Source: Luteibacter aegosomaticola
GTDB lineage: Bacteria; Pseudomonadota; Gammaproteobacteria; Xanthomonadales; Rhodanobacteraceae
Direction of reading: 5' to 3'
DNA length: 64,000 nt
NCBI RefSeq assembly: GCF_023078475.1
Contig: NZ_CP095741.1
Location: forward strand, 372,001-436,000
Position 1 is the stretch's first letter. The number at the start of each line of letters is the position of its first letter. Of the stretch, positions 1 to 9,094 are shown piece after piece. The notes under the pieces are model-generated. The model was given only the letters and a program-made list of their open reading frames with translations. It was not told where the DNA came from and ran no database searches. The translations under genes and the position numbers were made by a program.

Positions 1-1
1 G

Positions 2-1978
2 CAGTGGAAGAACCCCGTGATGTTCGTCGTCTACCTCGGCAGCATTCTCACCACGATCCTTGGCATCCAGGCGTTGCGCGGCCATGCGGACGCGCCAACG
101 GGCTTCGTCTTCGCCATCGCGGGCTGGCTGTGGTTTACCGTGCTGTTTGCCAACGCGGCGGAAGCGCTGGCCGAGGGCCGCGGCAAGGCCCAGGCAGAGG
201 CCCTGCGTGCGGCGAAGAAACGCGTGCATGCGAAGGTGCTGCGCGAACCGCGCTATGAGAGCACCTGGCATATCGCCGGCAGTGACGAGATTACCGCCGG
301 CGCCTTCGTGCTCGTCGAGGCCGGCGAAGTGATTCCCGCCGATGGCGAGGTGGTGGAGGGCATCGCTTCTGTTGACGAATCGGCCATCACCGGTGAATCG
401 GCACCCGTGGTTCGTGAGTCCGGTGGCGACTTTTCATCGGTGACCGGCGGCACGCGAGTGCTCTCCGACTGGATCATCATGCGGGTCACGGCCAACCCGG
501 GCGAGGCGTTCCTTGATCGTATGATCGCCATGGTCGAGGGCGCACGCCGCGGCAAGACCCCGAACGAAGTGGCGCTGACCATCCTGCTCGTCGCGCTCAC
601 CGCGATCTTCCTGATGGTATGCGCAAGCCTGTTGCCATTCTCCAGCCTTAGCGTCGCCTTGAGTGGGCACGGCGAGGTTGTCAGCGTCACCGTCCTGGTC
701 GCGCTGCTCGTGTGCCTGATCCCCACCACGATCGGTGCGCTGCTATCGGCTATCGGTATCGCGGGCATGAGCCGCATGCTGAAGGCCAATGTCATCGCGA
801 TCTCCGGACGGGCGATCGAAGCGGCGGGTGACGTGGATGTGCTGCTGCTCGACAAGACCGGCACGATTACTCTGGGCAATCGCCAGGCCACCGCCTTCCA
901 CGCCGCGAGCGGCGTTGCCGAGCCGGCACTCGCCGAGGCGGCACGGCTGGCCTCGCTGGCTGACGATACGCCGGAAGGCCGTTCGGTCGTCGTTCTGGCC
1001 CGAGGGCGCGGCGCGGGGTCCACTGGTGATGACGCGCTGCCTCCTTCGCACGTCGCCGTGCCGTTCACAGCGCGCACGCGCATGAGTGGTGTCGACATCG
1101 GCGAGCGCCTGTTGCGTAAAGGCGCGGCGACGGCGGTACGCGCCCACGTGGAATCGCTCGGTGGCGTGTTCCCCGCCGATGTCGAGCGCAGCGTGGATAC
1201 GGTGAGCCGCCGTGGCGCGACGCCCCTGGTCGTGGCGGACGGCCATCGTGTCCTCGGCGTGATCGAGCTGAAGGACATCGTCAAGGACGGCATCAAGACC
1301 CAGTTTGCGCAGCTACGCAAGATGGGCATCGCGACCGTGATGATTACGGGCGATAACCGTTTGACCGCCGCGGCCATTGCCGCTGAAGCGGGCGTGGACG
1401 ATTTCCTTGCGGAAGCCACTCCAGAAGACAAGTTGGCCCTGATCCGCCGTTACCAGGACGAAGGCCACCTCGTGGCGATGACCGGAGACGGCACCAATGA
1501 TGCGCCGGCGCTGGCCCAGGCCGATGTAGCCGTCGCCATGAACAGCGGTACCCAGGCGGCCAAGGAAGCCGGCAACATGGTGGACCTGGACTCCAACCCC
1601 ACCAAACTGCTGCAGGTGGTCGAGGTGGGCAAGCAGATGATCATGACCCGGGGCGCGCTGACCACCTTCAGCGTGGCCAACGATCTGGCCAAGTACTTCG
1701 CGATCATTCCGGCGGCCTTCGTGGCCACGTACCCGTCGCTCGACGCGCTCAACGTGATGCATTTGCACACGCCTGCCTCCGCGATCCTCTCGGCGGTGAT
1801 CTTCAATGCCCTGATCATCGTGGTACTCATCCCCCTGGCCTTGCGCGGAGTGCGCTACCGGCCGGCGCCGGCTAAAGACCTGCTCACCCGGAACCTGCTG
1901 GTGTACGGGGTAGGCGGCCTGATCGCGCCGTTTATCGGCATCAAGCTGATCGATCTGATCCTGACGCCGTTGATGTGA
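2..1978 (+). CDS. kdpB: Potassium-transporting ATPase ATP-binding subunit KdpB (5' end outside window)
   Basis: Catalytic P-type ATPase subunit of the high-affinity KdpFABC potassium pump in the inner membrane. The frame is open from base 2 and its first residues align with about position 30 of E. coli KdpB (682 aa), so some 30 N-terminal residues are missing; 658 remain and the C-terminus is complete. Visible signatures are the actuator motif ITGES (near base 385), the phosphorylation motif DKTGT (near 850) and the hinge motif [10 protein letters not shown] (near 1478-1507), plus the membrane segment CLIPTTIG that is typical of KdpB. The next gene is a KdpD-like kinase; the kdpC gene usually found here is absent. 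Identification is secure. Confidence 0.97.
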   Translation, partial: QWKNPVMFVVYLGSILTTILGIQALRGHADAPTGFVFAIAGWLWFTVLFANAAEALAEGRGKAQAEALRAAKKRVHAKVLREPRYESTWHIAGSDEITAGAFVLVEAGEVIPADGEVVEGIASVDESAITGESAPVVRESGGDFSSVTGGTRVLSDWIIMRVTANPGEAFLDRMIAMVEGARRGKTPNEVALTILLVALTAIFLMVCASLLPFSSLSVALSGHGEVVSVTVLVALLVCLIPTTIGALLSAIGIAGMSRMLKANVIAISGRAIEAAGDVDVLLLDKTGTITLGNRQATAFHAASGVAEPALAEAARLASLADDTPEGRSVVVLARGRGAGSTGDDALPPSHVAVPFTARTRMSGVDIGERLLRKGAATAVRAHVESLGGVFPADVERSVDTVSRRGATPLVVADGHRVLGVIELKDIVKDGIKTQFAQLRKMGIATVMITGDNRLTAAAIAAEAGVDDFLAEATPEDKLALIRRYQDEGHLVAMTGDGTNDAPALAQADVAVAMNSGTQAAKEAGNMVDLDSNPTKLLQVVEVGKQMIMTRGALTTFSVANDLAKYFAIIPAAFVATYPSLDALNVMHLHTPASAILSAVIFNALIIVVLIPLALRGVRYRPAPAKDLLTRNLLVYGVGGLIAPFIGIKLIDLILTPLM

Positions 1979-1996
1979 TCCTGCCGGTGCACCTCC

Positions 1997-2028
1997 TGAT
2001 AGCCGCCCGCTTCGGCGTGCGGCTATCA
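1997..2028 (+). terminator. Strong hairpin between kdpB and the KdpD-like gene
   Basis: TGATAGCCGC (1997-2006) pairs perfectly with GCGGCTATCA (2019-2028); inside it CGC/GCG closes a TTCG tetraloop after one mismatch. There is no run of T after it, so it may be an attenuator, an mRNA-stability element or a rho-independent-like terminator that lowers kinase expression relative to the pump. Confidence 0.5.
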
Positions 2029-2037
2029 TGCCGGGCG

Positions 2038-3522
2038 ATGGCTGACCGCTTCCTCCCCGCTTCGCCGCCTGCCTCGCGTGGCCGCACGCTCGCGCTCGTG
2101 CTGGTCGGCTGCGCCGCCACCACCCTGATCGCCTCGCAGCTGCTTCGCGTCTTCGATCTCTCCAACGTGGTGATGGTGTTCCTGCTTAACGTGGTGCTTG
2201 CGGCGTTGCGTTGGGGCCGTGGTGCGGGAGCGCTTTCCGCGCTGGTCAGTGTCGCCGCCCTCGATTTCTTCTTCGTGCCACCGGTGTGGTCGTTCCACGT
2301 CTCGGATACTCAGTACCTGTTTACCTTCGTGCTCATGCTGGTCGTGGCCCTCGTCACGGGCCAACTCGCTGCACGGCTGCGGGAGAAGGCGCTCAGTGCC
2401 GTGGCCGGTGAACGCCGGGCAAGCGCGCTGGCGATGGTCGCTACCGATCTCTCCGCGGCGGTTAGGTCGGAGGACATCGCCCAGGTCTGCACGTCACGCA
2501 TCGGTCCCTTGTTCGACAGCACAGCCACCCTCCTTTTGCCGGACAAGGACGAGCACATCCTGGTCAGTGCCACGCTTGCCGATCCCGCGGTGGCCCAGTG
2601 GGTGCTGGAGGAAGGCAAGCCAGCAGGGCGGCACACGGACACGCTGACGGCGCATGCGGCGACCTACCTCCCGCTGATCACACCGCTGCGTACGCGCGGC
2701 GTGCTTATGCTCCGCGATGACCGGCATGGCCCGCTCGAGGCGGAACAGCGCGACCTTCTGCAGGCCTGCCAATCGCTGGTGGCGCTGGCCGTCGAGCGCG
2801 TGCATTTCGTCGATATCGCGCACGAAACCCAGTTGCACATGGAAGGCGAGAAGCTGCGCAACGCATTGCTCGCCGCCGTGTCCCACGACCTTCGCACGCC
2901 ACTGGCCGCGATCCGGGGCATGGCGGATGTCATGGGTGATGGCGAGCTTGCGCGCGCTATCGCCGCACAGGCCGATAGTATGCAGCGGCAGATCGCCAAC
3001 CTGCTCGATGCCGCGCGCCTTCAGGATGGCGGTACGCATCTGCAGCGCGAATGGCATGCGCTCGATGAACTGGTGGGCGCCGCGCTGGCCAACGTCGATA
3101 CCGGCACGCGCCATATCGTCGTTGAGCTTGCACCTGACGTTCCGCTGGTCGAACTGGATGCGGTCATGTTCGATCGCGTGCTTGCCAACCTGCTTGATAA
3201 CGCGATCAAGTACACCCCGTCTGATGCGACGGTATGGATCCGCGGCCTCCGTGAGCTACGCCATCTGCGTGTCGTCGTCGAAGACAACGGCCCAGGCTTT
3301 CCCGCCGGAGTTAACGCGAGTCAGCTCTTCGCCGCCTTCGCCCGCGGTGAGCGCGAATCCGCGGTGCCAGGCGTTGGGCTTGGCCTCTCCCTCGCGCGCC
3401 GGATCATGGAAGCGCATGGTGGAAGTATCGTCGCATCGCGGCGCACCCCATCGGGTGCCGTCTTCACCCTTACCCTGCCGTTGGGCGAGCCGCCCGCGAT
3501 CGATATGGAAGACCTGCCATGA
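2038..3522 (+). CDS. kdpD: Short KdpD-like sensor histidine kinase lacking the N-terminal KdpD/Usp domains
   Basis: Membrane sensor kinase that should phosphorylate the KdpE regulator encoded next. The protein (494 aa from the ATG at 2038) begins with the four-helix DUF4118 membrane unit (about residues 15-105, with the DFFFVPP signature shared with E. coli KdpD). A GAF-like region follows, then the HisKA domain with phospho-accepting His283 in AAVSHDLRTP, and a C-terminal ATPase domain (NLLDNAIKYTP, DNGPGF, GVGLGLSLARRI). E. coli KdpD is 894 aa; the roughly 400-residue N-terminal KdpD and universal-stress-protein region is missing. An in-frame ATG at 1975 overlapping the kdpB stop would add 21 residues and place the 1997-2028 hairpin inside the coding region, so 2038 is preferred, although its ribosome-binding site is poor. 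Confidence 0.88.
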   Translation: MADRFLPASPPASRGRTLALVLVGCAATTLIASQLLRVFDLSNVVMVFLLNVVLAALRWGRGAGALSALVSVAALDFFFVPPVWSFHVSDTQYLFTFVLMLVVALVTGQLAARLREKALSAVAGERRASALAMVATDLSAAVRSEDIAQVCTSRIGPLFDSTATLLLPDKDEHILVSATLADPAVAQWVLEEGKPAGRHTDTLTAHAATYLPLITPLRTRGVLMLRDDRHGPLEAEQRDLLQACQSLVALAVERVHFVDIAHETQLHMEGEKLRNALLAAVSHDLRTPLAAIRGMADVMGDGELARAIAAQADSMQRQIANLLDAARLQDGGTHLQREWHALDELVGAALANVDTGTRHIVVELAPDVPLVELDAVMFDRVLANLLDNAIKYTPSDATVWIRGLRELRHLRVVVEDNGPGFPAGVNASQLFAAFARGERESAVPGVGLGLSLARRIMEAHGGSIVASRRTPSGAVFTLTLPLGEPPAIDMEDLP

Positions 3523-4217
3523 ATCGGCCCCGCATCCTCGTGGTGGAAGATGAATCCGATATCCGCCGCTTCCTGCGCCTGGCGCTGGAGCGCGAGGACA
3601 TGCAGGTGTTCGAAGCGGATGATGCGTTACGGGCACGCATCGAAGCGGCCAGCCGCCAGCCCGATCTGATCGTGCTCGACCTTGGCCTGCCAGACGAAGA
3701 CGGCAAGGTCGTGATCCGGGAGGTGCGTGGCTGGTCGTCGTGCCCGATCATCGTGCTCTCCGCACGTGATGGCGAGGCGGAGAAGGTCGCCGCGCTGGAA
3801 GCGGGTGCCGATGACTACCTTGCGAAGCCCTTTGGCGTCCCCGAGCTGGTGGCTCGGGTGCGGGCACAACTGCGTCGCGCCAGCCTCACGGGCGAGAAAG
3901 GCGCGGCCAGTGCGCGCGTGGTGTTCGGGGAGATCGTCGTGAACCTCGCCACGCACGAGGTCAGCAAGGCGGGGCAGCCTGTGCACCTTACGCCTATCGA
4001 ATTTCGCCTGCTCGGCGCGCTCGTTCGCGCGCAAGGCAAGGTGCTCACGCATAAGCAACTGTTGTTGGACGTGTGGGGGCCGGGGTACGCCACACGCCCG
4101 CACTACGTTCGCGTCTACATGGCCAACCTTCGCCAGAAGCTCGAAGACGAACCGGCACGCCCCAGGCATCTCGTCACCGAGCTGCAAGTCGGCTATCGCC
4201 TCGCCGGCCTGGCCTGA
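3519..4217 (+). CDS. kdpE: Response regulator KdpE (OmpR/PhoB family)
   Basis: DNA-binding response regulator of 232 aa, partner of the upstream kinase and expected activator of the kdp pump promoter. The receiver domain shows the acidic pair Glu10/Asp11, phospho-acceptor Asp54 (VLDLGLPDEDG), Ser81 and Lys103 (LAKPFG). The C-terminal winged helix carries the usual PIEFRLL and RPHYVRVYMANLRQKLE segments of KdpE. The ATG overlaps the kinase stop codon (ATGA), indicating translational coupling. Length is normal for the family. Confidence 0.95.
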   Translation: MNRPRILVVEDESDIRRFLRLALEREDMQVFEADDALRARIEAASRQPDLIVLDLGLPDEDGKVVIREVRGWSSCPIIVLSARDGEAEKVAALEAGADDYLAKPFGVPELVARVRAQLRRASLTGEKGAASARVVFGEIVVNLATHEVSKAGQPVHLTPIEFRLLGALVRAQGKVLTHKQLLLDVWGPGYATRPHYVRVYMANLRQKLEDEPARPRHLVTELQVGYRLAGLA

Positions 4218-4240
4218 GCGCTATCTTGATACCGCCTTGA

Positions 4241-4269
4241 TGGGCGGTGCGCGATTATCGCGCCGCCCA
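4241..4269 (+). terminator. Hairpin after kdpE
   Basis: TGGGCGG (from 4241) pairs with CCGCCCA (to 4269), and CGCGA with TCGCG around the loop TTA, with a two-base bulge. No T-tract follows. It lies 23 bases after the kdpE stop and is a plausible operon end. Confidence 0.35.
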
Positions 4270-4314
4270 TAGACGCCGGTGCCTAGCATGGGCGGTCATT
4301 CTTGATTCGCAGGC

Positions 4315-5118
4315 ATGACCATGACGTTCCGTTCCATCCTCCTCCCGGTGGCCCTGTTGGCCGCGGTATCCACGTTTGCCGCTCGCGCGGATGACGTGCC
4401 GTCGATCTGTACCGACCGACCCACCAAGGCCAATGCGACGTGTACCGTGCCCGAGGGCGCGTGGCAGTTCGAGACCGACCTGGGTAATGGCACGCGTGAT
4501 GCCCACCCGGGAAGCCGCACCGATACGCTGTATTACGTGAACCCGTACCTCAAGTACGGCATCGGCGCGCATACGGATATCGAAGTGAACTGGGCGCCCG
4601 CGCTACGCGTGCGCAGCAAGGTCGATAGTGAGCGCCATACCGAGCGCGGTAGTGGCGACACCTACCTCCGGATCAAGACGGCGCTCTACAGCGGCGATAA
4701 CGTCAGTGCTTCGATCATCCCGTTCGTGAAGGCACCCACGGCCTCGCGTGGTCTCGGTAACTACCGGTGGGAGGGTGGGGTGGCTGTGCCAGTGAGCATG
4801 GTGGTGGGCGCAGGCTTCACGGTGACCCTCGGCCCCGAGCTCGATGCGCTCGCGGACACGGACGGCCACGGACGGCATATCGCCATTACTAACCTCGTGA
4901 ACATCGGCCATGCACTGACGAGCAAACTCTCCATCGCCGTGGAGTACTGGCGACAGGATAACCACGACCCCTCGGGTCGGGTGAAGCAGGAATCCGGCGA
5001 CGTCGCGCTGACGTACGCCGTGAGCCGGACGTTCCAGCTGGATATAGGCGCCAACATGGGTCTGAACAACGCTACCGCGGATCGCCAGGCCTACGCGGGC
5101 ATGTCGTATCGCTGGTGA
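4315..5118 (+). CDS. Outer-membrane beta-barrel protein, Phenol_MetA_deg/transporter-like family
   Basis: Secreted protein of 267 aa with a clear signal peptide (hydrophobic run to about residue 25, ending ARADD). The mature part is rich in alternating beta-strand segments and ends in an aromatic residue (YRW), as expected for an outer-membrane barrel. The opening CTDRPTKANATCTVPEGAWQFE and the segments SASIIPFVKAPT and SIAVEYWRQ match proteins annotated as putative MetA-pathway of phenol degradation (PF13557) or simply transporter. No substrate can be assigned. It lies downstream of kdpE after a hairpin and is closed by a clear terminator. A second ATG at 4321 is an alternative start. Confidence 0.7.
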   Translation: MTMTFRSILLPVALLAAVSTFAARADDVPSICTDRPTKANATCTVPEGAWQFETDLGNGTRDAHPGSRTDTLYYVNPYLKYGIGAHTDIEVNWAPALRVRSKVDSERHTERGSGDTYLRIKTALYSGDNVSASIIPFVKAPTASRGLGNYRWEGGVAVPVSMVVGAGFTVTLGPELDALADTDGHGRHIAITNLVNIGHALTSKLSIAVEYWRQDNHDPSGRVKQESGDVALTYAVSRTFQLDIGANMGLNNATADRQAYAGMSYRW

Positions 5119-5129
5119 CGCTTGATACG

Positions 5130-5163
5130 AAAAAGCCGACGCGCTCGCGAGCGTCGGCTTTTT
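5130..5163. terminator. Bidirectional rho-independent terminator
   Basis: AAAAAGCCGACGC (5130-5142) pairs perfectly with GCGTCGGCTTTTT (5151-5163), giving a 13-bp stem with an A-run on one side and a T-run on the other. It separates two convergent genes and serves both. Confidence 0.9.
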
Positions 5164-5180
5164 CATCCATGCACTAGTGC

Positions 5181-7649
5181 TTACTTCACCTCTGCATCCG
5201 GCAGCGAATACGCGATCACGTAATCACCGCGATGCTCGTTGGTGCCGGTACGCGTCGCGCCACCATCTACCACCACGATGTACTGCTTGCCATCGCTACC
5301 GATGTAGCTCATCGGCGTGCCCTGGCCACCTACCGGCAGGCGCGCGCTCCATACCTGCTTGCCCGTGTCGTTATCGAACGCGCGCAGGTAGTAATCCAGC
5401 GTCCCGTGGAAGAAGTTCAGGCCACCGGCCGTCACCAGCGGGCCACCCAGGTTGGGCATGCCGACCGGGATGTTCAGGTGCGGCACGATGCCGGCCTTCG
5501 GTACGAAGTTGTTATGGATCGGCGCGTCCTGGATGCCGCCCAGTGGCACCTGCCACTTCACGGTATTGGTCGCGAGATCCACCGCGCTCAGCGAACCGAA
5601 CGGCGGCTTGAAGCACGGCGTGCCGAGCGGCGACAGGAACATGCCGCGCTCCACGCCCCACGGCGTGCCCAGCTGCTCGGAGTACTCGCCTTCGGTCGAC
5701 GGCTTCAGGCCACCCTTGGCGGCTTCCTCGCGCTTGAGGAAGCGGCCAACCATGGCCATGCGGATGTCGTTGACGTAAAGCGTGCCGGTCGCCGGGTCGA
5801 GGGCCATGCTGCCCCAGTTCTGGCCGCCGTAGTAACCCGGCCAGATCAGCGTGTCCTGCTTATCCGAGAGCGGCGTCCATTCGCCCTTGTAGCGCAGCTT
5901 CTTGAACGCGATGCGGCAGTAGAGCTGATCGAAGATCGTAGCGCCCCACATATCCGATTCCTTCAAGCGATCCACGCCGATGGACAGGGCGGAATACGGC
6001 TGCACATCCGAAACCTGCATGCCCGGCATCACATCGGTCGGGACCTTGCGGTTCTCCACCGGGTACACCGGCTTGCCCGTACGGCGATCGAGCACGAAGA
6101 TCTGGCTACGCTTGGTGCCCTGGATCAGCACGGGAAGCGTGGTGCCATCTTTCTGCGGCATGTCGTACAGGATCGGCTGCGTGGAGACGTCGTAGTCGTA
6201 CTGGTCGATGTTGGCCGTGCGGAAGTGCCAGCGCTCCTTACCGGTCTTCAGGTCCACCGCGACGACAGCATCGGTGTACTCGTTGGAATACGGATGACGA
6301 TCGCCGGTCCAGAAATCCGGCGTCTGGTTGCCGGTGGGGAAGTAGGCCAGGCCAAGCTTCGGATCGTAGGCCGCGGTGCCCCAGAAGTTCGGGGTCTCGA
6401 TCGGTGCGGTTTCGCCGGCCGGCAGCACGCTACTATCGGTCGCTCCTCGCTTCGGGTCCCATGCCCACAGGTTTTTACCCGTGACGACGTCATAGCCACG
6501 CACCGTACCGCCGGGCTCGCCGACGGTGAGGTTATCGTTCAGACGGCCGCCCACCATGATCACGCCATCGGCCACGAGCGGCGCCGAGGTGACGTTGTAG
6601 CTGCCTTGCTGGCCACCCTTCGCATCGCCCGGAAGGCCAATTTCAAGGTTCACATAGCCCTTGTTGCCAAAGCCTTCGCAGAGCGCACCGGTCTTGGCAT
6701 CCAGCGCGAGGATGCGCGCATCGATGGTCGTTTCGATGATGCGCTTGCGGCAGAGCGCCGGAGCGGCGGCATCGAGTGCCGCGTTGCCGACGGGGGCTGC
6801 GGGTGCGTTAGCAACGTCCGGTGCCGGAAGCTTATCGAGGTCGGCATAACCGAGGCCGCGGCAACGCTTCCAGCCCTTGGTGCTCTCGAAAATCTGCGGC
6901 TTCGGGTCGAAGCGCCACTTCTCCTTACCGGTCGTGGCGTCGAGCGCGATCACCTTGTTCAACGGCGTGCAGAGATACACGGTGTCGTCGACCTTGAGTG
7001 GCGTCACCTGGTACTCGGAGCCATCGATGGCGAGGTCACCGGTACGGTACGTCCAGGCGACCTTGAGGTCCTTCACATTGGTCTTGTTGATCTGGGTGAA
7101 CTGGACGTACTTCTCGCCCAGCGTATTGCGGCCCCAGGCCGACCAGTCGTTGCCATCGGCCTTGCCTGCGTCGGGGTTAAGCACGCGGGCAGGCGTATCG
7201 TCCTTCGCCACGACGGTCGCGTGCGGGCGGAACATCTGGCCGAACAGCGCGACGACCACGATGGCCAGCAGTGCGCCGAGCACGCCAGCAACGCGGCACG
7301 GCAGTGCGGTGCCGCCGCTCTTTTTGCGCAGGATCGGCGAGGCGATCGTGGTCAGCAGCGCGACGATCAGGAACACGATGATGCGCGGGAACACCTGCCA
7401 GAAATCAAGGCCGACTTCCGCCAGCGCCCAGATGACCGAGACAGCCAGCAAGGCCAGCGCGACCCACAGCGACCACGCACGGCGCAGCGCCAGGCCGATG
7501 CCAGCCGCGGCCAGGGCCAGACCCGCCGGGGCGTAGAACCACGACCCGCCGAGGCTGATGAGATAAAAACCGCCGCCCGCGAGACCAAGCCCCGCGAGCG
7601 ACAAAAGGATGCCGACCAGGACGGCCGCACCCACCATGAGTTTCTTCAT
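5181..7649 (-). CDS. gcd: Membrane-bound PQQ-dependent dehydrogenase, glucose/quinate/shikimate family
   Basis: Inner-membrane quinoprotein that oxidises a sugar or polyol in the periplasm and passes electrons to ubiquinone. It is 822 aa, close to E. coli Gcd (796). Residues 1-130 form about five membrane segments, followed by an eight-bladed PQQ propeller (WSAWGRNTLGEKYVQFTQIN, TYRTGD, ATTGKEKWRFDP, RVIVPL-type tryptophan-docking repeats). The start has a good ribosome site (GAAGAGG). Where E. coli Gcd has HHDLWDMDLPAQP around catalytic Asp466, this protein reads NIDQYDYDVSTQP: the Asp is kept but His and Trp are replaced. The substrate may therefore not be glucose, and the symbol is tentative. 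No soluble PQQ-synthesis genes are in the window. Confidence 0.85.
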   Translation of the reverse strand: MKKLMVGAAVLVGILLSLAGLGLAGGGFYLISLGGSWFYAPAGLALAAAGIGLALRRAWSLWVALALLAVSVIWALAEVGLDFWQVFPRIIVFLIVALLTTIASPILRKKSGGTALPCRVAGVLGALLAIVVVALFGQMFRPHATVVAKDDTPARVLNPDAGKADGNDWSAWGRNTLGEKYVQFTQINKTNVKDLKVAWTYRTGDLAIDGSEYQVTPLKVDDTVYLCTPLNKVIALDATTGKEKWRFDPKPQIFESTKGWKRCRGLGYADLDKLPAPDVANAPAAPVGNAALDAAAPALCRKRIIETTIDARILALDAKTGALCEGFGNKGYVNLEIGLPGDAKGGQQGSYNVTSAPLVADGVIMVGGRLNDNLTVGEPGGTVRGYDVVTGKNLWAWDPKRGATDSSVLPAGETAPIETPNFWGTAAYDPKLGLAYFPTGNQTPDFWTGDRHPYSNEYTDAVVAVDLKTGKERWHFRTANIDQYDYDVSTQPILYDMPQKDGTTLPVLIQGTKRSQIFVLDRRTGKPVYPVENRKVPTDVMPGMQVSDVQPYSALSIGVDRLKESDMWGATIFDQLYCRIAFKKLRYKGEWTPLSDKQDTLIWPGYYGGQNWGSMALDPATGTLYVNDIRMAMVGRFLKREEAAKGGLKPSTEGEYSEQLGTPWGVERGMFLSPLGTPCFKPPFGSLSAVDLATNTVKWQVPLGGIQDAPIHNNFVPKAGIVPHLNIPVGMPNLGGPLVTAGGLNFFHGTLDYYLRAFDNDTGKQVWSARLPVGGQGTPMSYIGSDGKQYIVVVDGGATRTGTNEHRGDYVIAYSLPDAEVK

Positions 7650-7820
7650 TTCGACACCTCTTCAATAAGCGGTGCGAGAGGGAAGCGTCAGGCAAGGCGA
7701 AACCGTCAGCGCGGCAGCGAGCCGCACTCCGGGTGAGTGTCTTAGCGGGGCGCGCCCTCAAGCGCGGACGAGATGCTAGACCAACGCAAGCCCCTGGCCC
7801 GGCCGCGCTTTGCCGGTTTC

Positions 7821-7836
7821 TGATGGAAATCCATCA
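7821..7836. promoter_or_regulatory. Inverted repeat between LacI-type regulator and the PQQ dehydrogenase
   Basis: TGATGG (7821-7826) and CCATCA (7831-7836) flank AAAT. The site lies after the end of the LacI gene and about 170 bases upstream of the dehydrogenase start, so it could be the operator through which that regulator acts, or a short terminator hairpin for the regulator gene. Confidence 0.3.
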
Positions 7837-7867
7837 AAAACGCGGAAAGCGCATGAGGCGTATTGCC

Positions 7868-8869
7868 CTAGATGTTTGCCGGTGTGACCAAGCGGAACTC
7901 GATCAACGGGGGTGGCGCGGCGTCGAGTTCGCCCTGCGCGTGCAGGATCGTCTGCAAGCCGACGAAGGCCTGCGTTTCCGGGCGTTGGTCGATCAGCGTG
8001 GTGATGAGGCCTTCCTGCAAGAGCTCGACGAGCGACGCATGGGTCTCGTGCGTGATCCACACGGGCCGCTCGGCAGCTGGAAGTGAAGCCACGACCTGCC
8101 GAATGCCTTCATTGGCACCGCCGCTGTTATAGATCGCCGCAATGCGGTTACCTCGTGCGAGCGCGAGCCGTACCGCGCTGGCGGCCTTCGTATCGATATC
8201 GTCCATATCGATGGGGCCGACCAGGGTGGCCTTGGGCGCCCATTGGGCCAGGCCGTCGACGAAGCCGCGCGAACGCTCCCGATGGAGCAGATAGGTGTGT
8301 GAGCCGGTCAGCAGCAGAACGCGCCCCGGTTTATGCAGGTAGCGACTGATCAGCCACGCCGCCGTCCTGCCCGCGGCGACGTTATCGATACCGACATAGA
8401 CGCTGTGGTTCGCCATGCCCAGGTCGCTCATCATCGCCACGACCGGAATCTTCCGCCGGATCGCGCGCTCCACCGCCAGACGCAGTTCACCGCCATCATG
8501 GGCGAGCACGATGACGCCGTGGCAACGCTCACTAGCCTCGCGTACCGCCTGGCGAAGCTTCGAGGTGGGCACGCGCACCAGCCGCTCCAGCTGGATCGGC
8601 GGCTGCGACTCGGCCGCTACCTGGTCCAGCGCTGCTTCGATCCGCATGAAGAATTCATCGTCGAGGCCTGTGCGGATCACCAGCACCCGGAGCCGATAAT
8701 CGGCCGGCGAAGCGATGTGCCGGCGCGCCCCCAGTTGGCGCGAGGCATCCAGCACGCGCTTACGCGTGGCGGCCGAGACGCCGGGCCGGCCATTGAGCAC
8801 GCGATCGACCGTGGCGGTGCTTACCCCAGCCGCTGCGGCGATGTCGTTTATGCCGATTCGTGAGGGCAC
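7868..8869 (-). CDS. LacI-family transcriptional regulator
   Basis: DNA-binding repressor with an N-terminal helix-turn-helix (INDIAAAAGVSTATVDRVLNGRPGVSAATRKRVL) and a periplasmic-binding-protein-like effector domain (VLVIRTGLDDEFF, GVIVLAHD, VPVVAMMSDLG, YVGIDNVAAGRTAAWLI). This organisation resembles regulators that sense sugars. The GTG at 8869 is chosen because a GGAG ribosome site lies nine bases before it and it puts the HTH at the usual distance from the N-terminus (333 aa); an ATG at 8914 would add 15 residues. It is encoded in the same direction as the downstream PQQ dehydrogenase and is a candidate regulator of it. Confidence 0.88.
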   Translation of the reverse strand: MPSRIGINDIAAAAGVSTATVDRVLNGRPGVSAATRKRVLDASRQLGARRHIASPADYRLRVLVIRTGLDDEFFMRIEAALDQVAAESQPPIQLERLVRVPTSKLRQAVREASERCHGVIVLAHDGGELRLAVERAIRRKIPVVAMMSDLGMANHSVYVGIDNVAAGRTAAWLISRYLHKPGRVLLLTGSHTYLLHRERSRGFVDGLAQWAPKATLVGPIDMDDIDTKAASAVRLALARGNRIAAIYNSGGANEGIRQVVASLPAAERPVWITHETHASLVELLQEGLITTLIDQRPETQAFVGLQTILHAQGELDAAPPPLIEFRLVTPANI

Positions 8870-9094
8870 CGGGTGCGGCTCCGTAGGTCTTGATGCGCCC
8901 CATCGTGTGGTCACGCGGCGCAGCGGTCAACCGGCTTCGCGCCCGGTCACGGGCGTGATTCATATGAAACGCTCATAAGGGCATCCCAAAAGCCGTCCTA
9001 ATCCGACAAACAGGAATTTGCATAATGTCAGCGCGCCGTCTGTGGTTTGGCGCTCATGGCTCTGCCGCTTATCCAGATTCGCCAAGAGGCAGCT

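Noticed and set aside
5232..7736. 834-codon open frame antisense to the PQQ dehydrogenase gene
   Set aside because: It mirrors a well-supported gene; long antisense frames are expected in GC-rich coding DNA. Its product is rich in Arg and His without a domain.
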